Shown here: piece by piece, positions 4,757 through 8,090 of the stretch | Layout: each line of letters begins with the position of its first letter | Position numbering within the stretch: position 1 is the stretch's first letter | Source: CAZLWA01 sp964563165 | GTDB taxonomy: Bacteria > CLD3 > SB21 | Assembly (NCBI GenBank): GCA_964563165.1 | Contig: CAZLWA010000012.1 | Location: 1-8,090, forward strand | DNA length: 8,090 nucleotides | Direction: 5' to 3' | The notes under the pieces: model-generated | Told to the model about the DNA's origin: nothing | The model's database searches: none | Seen by the model: only the letters and a program-made list of their open reading frames with translations | Program-made: the position numbers and the translations under genes

Positions 4757-6077
4757 TGATGGTCATATCCGCAATTTTTAATGTAGGGCTCGAGAAACTT
4801 CCGCGAAATTCAAGATCATTCCCGACCGCTTCGATATTATGCAACATCGCTTTCATATTTGCCGCGATGGTAATTTCATGCACGGGGAAACACGCTTCGC
4901 CGTTTTCTGCCCACATGCCTTCCGCACCGAAAGAAAAAGTTCCGGACGCCGTATCAAACCCAAATCCCATCATATTCATCACAACCAACCCGCGCGGCAT
5001 CGCCCGAATGATCTCTTCCGGTGCGTCGGCTCCGCGGGCGATATAAAAATTATTGGGAGCTATCCACGGTGCGCAGTCGTACCGGCGGCCCGCATTGCCC
5101 GTCGGAGGGGCCCCTGCTCTCCGCGCAGCTTTGATATCATAAAGGAAATTCCTCAGGATCCCGTTCTCGACGATCACTGTTTTTTCCGGCACGATGCCTT
5201 CGCCGTCGAACGGCCTGGAGCCGGTCAGACCGCTCAGGTTTCCGTCGTCTACGATCGTCAGTTTTTCAGATGCGATCTTTGCCGGCGGCGGGTCGGTCAG
5301 GAACGACAGGCCGCGATTGATGTTATCGCCGTTGACGGCGGAAAAGAATGCAGAGAGAAAATCGGAGGCCGCGGTCGGGTCGAATACGACCGGTGCCCGT
5401 GTGGTCTTGATTTTTCTTGCGCCAAGCATGCACACGGTACGATTTGCGGCCGTGCTTGCGACTTGCTCGATCGAATCCAGCGAATCGAAAAACCGGTGCC
5501 GGGTCTGCCAATAGCCGCTCGTTTTATTTCCGTTGTCCCCGGCGACCGGTGCCACCGACATGCCTGTCAGCGTGGATGCATACTGAGCGGACAGGCCGTG
5601 TGAATTTGCAAACACCACTGAACCGATCTTGCTAAAAAAAACCGCGCCTTCGGTTTCGTGAATGCGCGGATCCTGTTCAAACGTTTTTTGCTCCAGCGTC
5701 CTTGCCAGTTGAATTTTCTCGTCGGTTGAAAGACTTTTAATTTTGGGATCGTATATGCGCAAACCGTCCCGGGCCGCGATAGGCGTTTCTGAGAATGTAT
5801 TCGTATCGTCGTCATCCGACGCACGGGCTGCGCGAATAACTTCATCCGTTAACGATTCGAGCGCGCTGAAATCGTTCGTACCGGCAAGTCCCATTTTCTT
5901 TCCGACCAGGACGCGCAAGCCGAGCCCTTTGGCATGCGCTTGTCTTAAGGTTTCCACGGCGCCGCGACGAACGTCAACTGAAAAGGTATCGCCGTATTCC
6001 AGATAAATTTCGGCCTGGCTTGCGCCTTTCAGCAAAGCGTGGCGGATGACGTCGTGCGCTAACGATAAATAATCCAC
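4746..6077 (-). CDS. pmbA: TldE/PmbA-type subunit of the TldD/E modulator-of-gyrase family
   Basis: The 443-aa length is typical. TldD and TldE form a heterodimeric metalloprotease acting on unfolded peptides: in E. coli it matures microcin B17 and degrades CcdA. The TldD subunit carries the HExxxH zinc motif, which is absent here, so this is the TldE side. Supporting regions are the N-terminal AEIYLEYGDTFSVDVRRGAVETL (22-44) with GLGLRVLVG (51-59), GLTGSRPFDGEGIVPEKTVIVENG (283-306), and the characteristic C-terminus GTFSFGAEGMWAENGE (379-394), VHEITIAANMKAML (399-412), IEAVGNDLEF (415-424) and SPTLKIADMTISG. The start is GTG at 6075-6077 with only a weak upstream AAGG, six bases after the rsgA-like stop, suggesting translational coupling. 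No tldD is in the window; it would have to be elsewhere, as in E. coli. An unusual single-subunit homolog is possible but less likely. Confidence 0.92.
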   Translation of the reverse strand: MDYLSLAHDVIRHALLKGASQAEIYLEYGDTFSVDVRRGAVETLRQAHAKGLGLRVLVGKKMGLAGTNDFSALESLTDEVIRAARASDDDDTNTFSETPIAARDGLRIYDPKIKSLSTDEKIQLARTLEQKTFEQDPRIHETEGAVFFSKIGSVVFANSHGLSAQYASTLTGMSVAPVAGDNGNKTSGYWQTRHRFFDSLDSIEQVASTAANRTVCMLGARKIKTTRAPVVFDPTAASDFLSAFFSAVNGDNINRGLSFLTDPPPAKIASEKLTIVDDGNLSGLTGSRPFDGEGIVPEKTVIVENGILRNFLYDIKAARRAGAPPTGNAGRRYDCAPWIAPNNFYIARGADAPEEIIRAMPRGLVVMNMMGFGFDTASGTFSFGAEGMWAENGEACFPVHEITIAANMKAMLHNIEAVGNDLEFRGSFSSPTLKIADMTISGN

Positions 6078-6083
6078 GTGGAA

Positions 6084-7412
6084 TTACAGGCCTTCTAACA
6101 TTTGCAGATAATTTTGATAGCGGTCTTCCGAAATTTCCGAATTCCTGACGGCTTCGGTGATCTTGCAGCCTTTCTCATCGGTATGAAGGCACGCGGCCGA
6201 AGCACATTGATAGTTGACGTTCCGGAATTCTCTGAAATATTTTTTCAAATCTGCCCGCTGAATGCCCGTGAGTTCATATTCCGTAATACCCGGCGTATCG
6301 ATCAGTACCCCTTTGCCCTTGAACGGAATGCACTCGGTTTTTTTTGTTGCGACGTAATCTTCCGCGATCACGGGCTCGTAATCCTCGGTTTCTTCGGGGA
6401 TCGCGATACTGCCGGATTCCGTGAGCATTTCAATCAAGGTTGTTTTCCCTACGCCGAGATGGCCGGTAATCAGCGTGGTTCTATTTTTCAAAGTCATTTC
6501 AAATTCGTTCAGCGCGGAAATCATCGTGGATGCGGACGACGTGAATAATACACGATAGCCCAGCCGCTTGTACACTTCCATCTGTTCCAGAAATCCGTTA
6601 TCGTCCGCCAGATCGATCTTGGAGCAGCAGATGACCGGCTTGAAACCTTTACGTTCGCACACGACGAGATGGCGGTCCAGCCAGTCCGTTCGCAGCACCG
6701 GCTCTTTTACGGAGACGACCAGAATGACCTGGTTGACGTTGGCGGCCTGCACGTTTTCCTGCTTTTGACCCTTTGCGGAAGGCGCAACCACGGCATTCTG
6801 CCGCGGCTCGTATTTATCAATGACTCCCCGATCGTCGCTTTGCAGGGTTACGCGTACGCGATCACCGACAAAGACCGGCCCCATACGGATCACCGCATCC
6901 AAAACCGAACATACCACATTTTTATCGTCTGCGGTCACGCTATATTGTTTTCCGTCCACGCTTGACACATATCCCGTTTTTTGTCTCACCGGCTTGGCGG
7001 TGGATGCAGGCGCTAACTGGCCTTTTTGGTTTTGATTGAATTGGTTTTTCTGGCCCTGATTGGACTGGCTTTTTTGGTTTTGATTGTAGTTCTTTTTCTC
7101 GGCATTTTTTTGATTCTTATTTTCAAATTTAGGATTACGGTCGTGCGATTTCTGCCTGAACTTCTTATCATGAAAGCTCTTTTGATTTTCGTTCTTGACC
7201 GGAATCGGGTTTTGAACCGGGGTAGATTTCTGAACGGGCACCGTTTTCTGAACGGGCACCGTTTTCTGAGCGGGAGGAGTTTTCTGAACAAAAGATTTAT
7301 TTTGGGCAGCAGAATTTTGAGTTGAATTATTTTTCTGAGTATTTGAAGATTTCAATTTTTCGTTGAGCTCGTCCAAATATTTTTTCGACCAGTCATTATT
7401 CGAATCCGGCAT
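6084..7412 (-). CDS. rsgA: RsgA-like circularly permuted GTPase with long Gln/Asn/Lys-rich N-terminus
   Basis: The 442-aa product is longer than usual RsgA (about 300-350 aa). RsgA is a 30S-subunit assembly GTPase. Layout: residues 1-140 low-complexity, rich in Q, N, K and S, with VPVQKT repeats at about 52-68; OB-fold from about 146 (GYVSSVDGKQYSV to FVGDRVRVTL); then the permuted G domain with G4 SKID (264-267), G1 GHLGVGKTT (317-325) and G3 DTPG (372-375). The C-terminal zinc site C-x4-C-x-H-x5-C is intact (C403, C408, H410, C416) and followed by the family ending ISEDRYQNYLQMLE. Deviations: G4 begins with Ser, not Asn; the P-loop has Leu where RsgA has Ser; and the RGRHTTT switch I motif is not recognisable between G1 and G3. 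It is therefore a divergent RsgA or a paralog. The ATG has a good AGGAG five bases upstream. It lies 27 nt after the HIT gene. Confidence 0.9.
   Translation of the reverse strand: MPDSNNDWSKKYLDELNEKLKSSNTQKNNSTQNSAAQNKSFVQKTPPAQKTVPVQKTVPVQKSTPVQNPIPVKNENQKSFHDKKFRQKSHDRNPKFENKNQKNAEKKNYNQNQKSQSNQGQKNQFNQNQKGQLAPASTAKPVRQKTGYVSSVDGKQYSVTADDKNVVCSVLDAVIRMGPVFVGDRVRVTLQSDDRGVIDKYEPRQNAVVAPSAKGQKQENVQAANVNQVILVVSVKEPVLRTDWLDRHLVVCERKGFKPVICCSKIDLADDNGFLEQMEVYKRLGYRVLFTSSASTMISALNEFEMTLKNRTTLITGHLGVGKTTLIEMLTESGSIAIPEETEDYEPVIAEDYVATKKTECIPFKGKGVLIDTPGITEYELTGIQRADLKKYFREFRNVNYQCASAACLHTDEKGCKITEAVRNSEISEDRYQNYLQMLEGL
7231..7266 (-). repeat. Perfect tandem 18-bp repeat inside the rsgA-like gene
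   Basis: Two identical 18-base units (7231-7248 and 7249-7266) encode two copies of the hexapeptide VPVQKT in the disordered N-terminal region. Further diverged units lie on either side (PPAQKT before, TPVQNP after). Identity at the DNA level suggests recent slippage or unequal crossing-over, so this linker probably varies in length between strains. Confidence 0.85.
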
Positions 7413-7439
7413 TCAGGCTCCTGTGAGTAAAGATAAAGT

Positions 7440-7937
7440 TCATTTCAATTTCTGAAATTCCGCAAACACGCGGTCGTAGGTTTCCGACAAGTATTCCGGC
7501 ATGACTTTCACGTTGGAGATCACGGGCATGAAATTCGTATCGCCGTTCCATCGCGGCACAATGTGCAGATGCACGTGATCGTCAATACCCGCGCCTGCCG
7601 TTCGGCCTAAGTTCATTCCCAGATTAAATCCATCCGGGCGCATGCACTCCCGGAGCGCCGTGACGGATTTCTGTGTCGTATGCATGAAATCGAGAAGGGT
7701 CTCCGCCGGTAACGAATTCAGGTCGGGCGCGTGCTGATACGGAACGACCATCAAGTGGCCGTTGTTGTAGGGATATAAATTCATAATGACAAAATTGTGG
7801 GTCGAACGGAACAAAATCAGGTTTTCTTTGTCCTTATCCGCCTGCGGTTTGAAACAAAAAATACATCCTTCTCCTTCGCTCTTGTCTCCGGCTTTAATGT
7901 ATCGCATGCGCCAGGGCGCCCATAATTGGTCAGGCAC
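7440..7937 (-). CDS. HIT-family (histidine triad) nucleotide hydrolase or phosphorylase
   Basis: The 165-aa product belongs to the histidine triad superfamily, which hydrolyses or phosphorolyses dinucleoside polyphosphates such as Ap4A, or AMP conjugates. The triad is HVHLHIVPRW (121-130), with His123 the expected nucleophile. Other conserved parts are the N-terminal LWAPWRMRYI (5-14), a CIFC pair (25-28) that in related proteins helps bind zinc, and NFVIMNLYPYNNGHLMVVPYQH (48-69). This combination is typical of bacterial Ap4A-hydrolase/phosphorylase-like HIT proteins; the exact substrate cannot be read from sequence. The start is GTG at 7935-7937, with GGAG five or six bases upstream and the WAPWRM motif right after, so the start is secure. 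It is the first gene of the minus-strand cluster; its upstream region is occupied by a heptamer repeat array. Confidence 0.93.
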   Translation of the reverse strand: MPDQLWAPWRMRYIKAGDKSEGEGCIFCFKPQADKDKENLILFRSTHNFVIMNLYPYNNGHLMVVPYQHAPDLNSLPAETLLDFMHTTQKSVTALRECMRPDGFNLGMNLGRTAGAGIDDHVHLHIVPRWNGDTNFMPVISNVKVMPEYLSETYDRVFAEFQKLK

Positions 7938-7955
7938 GGATTCTCCAGTGATTAA

Positions 7956-8090
7956 GTTATCAGTTATCAGTTGTCAGTCATCAGCTGAGATTCGTCATTC
8001 GTCATTCGTCATTCGTCATTCGTCATTCGTCATTCGTCATTCGTCATTCGTCATTCGTCATTCGTCATTCGTCATTCGTCATTCGTCATT
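7956..8090. repeat. Heptanucleotide tandem repeat array, reaching the window edge
   Basis: From 7991 the unit TTCGTCA is repeated perfectly 14 times plus two bases, and the array is cut by the window end. The 35 bases before it (7956-7990) keep exactly the same 7-base register with diverged units: GTTATCA, GTTATCA, GTTGTCA, GTCATCA, GCTGAGA. So the array is a homogenised tract with decayed edge copies. It begins 18 bases upstream of the HIT start codon, where the promoter or 5' leader of the cluster would lie. Similar seven-base tandem repeats are known from cyanobacteria (STRR) and other genomes. Confidence 0.95.

Noticed and set aside
4839..5603. 254-aa plus-strand ORF opposite the tldE-like gene
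   Set aside because: Rich in Arg, Cys and His, as antisense frames of GC-rich genes are, with no domain; the minus-strand protein is clearly TldE/PmbA family.
7956..8090. CRISPR array
   Set aside because: Repeats are seven bases and directly contiguous with no spacers, so this is a simple tandem repeat.

Overview
The window has two contrasting parts. Bases 1 to about 1700 are AT-richer accessory DNA: an integron-type cassette carrying a small membrane protein, then a HicB/HicA toxin-antitoxin pair whose toxin gene is frameshifted. Bases 1724 to 7937 are compact, GC-richer core genes: polyphosphate kinase on the plus strand, converging on a four-gene minus-strand cluster of HIT hydrolase, RsgA-like GTPase, TldE/PmbA-type protein and Zn-ribbon methyltransferase. 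The right edge runs into a heptanucleotide tandem array. The gene set is bacterial, but nothing here fixes the phylum. A free-living or environmental bacterium outside the well-studied model groups is a reasonable guess; a lineage of the Bacteroidota/Ignavibacteria/KSB1 kind is only an impression.

Left part. Base 2 starts GTTAGGT, an integron R'-type core site. Its exact complement ACCTAAC lies at 674-680 and opens a long imperfect palindrome that ends in a second core-like GTTATGT at 835-841. In an excised circle, the 5' end of 3-835 would regenerate the R' arm that pairs with 674-680, as expected for a cassette with its attC. The complementarity continues 12 nt outside the core. The cassette carries one ORF of 106 aa with three predicted membrane spans, a strong intrinsic terminator, diverged direct repeats and many same-strand GACAAA hexamers. 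After the second core site comes hicB (intact) and hicA (full-length but for one missing base). No second attC was found, so hicBA may be a decayed cassette or chromosomal flank.

Middle. A 364-base gene-free stretch holds a double hairpin (1462-1490) and an inverted repeat over the ppk ribosome binding site. ppk encodes a full-length PPK1 with both conserved histidines. Its stop codon abuts that of the converging methyltransferase: a single TTATAA supplies both stops.

Right part, read on the minus strand: HIT hydrolase (GTG start), 27 nt, RsgA-like GTPase with a long Gln/Asn/Lys-rich N-terminus, 6 nt, TldE/PmbA-type protein, then the methyltransferase (4-nt gap or 11-nt overlap). The spacing suggests one transcript. 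The putative promoter region of this cluster is occupied by the heptamer array, which starts 18 nt upstream of the HIT start codon and runs off the window.
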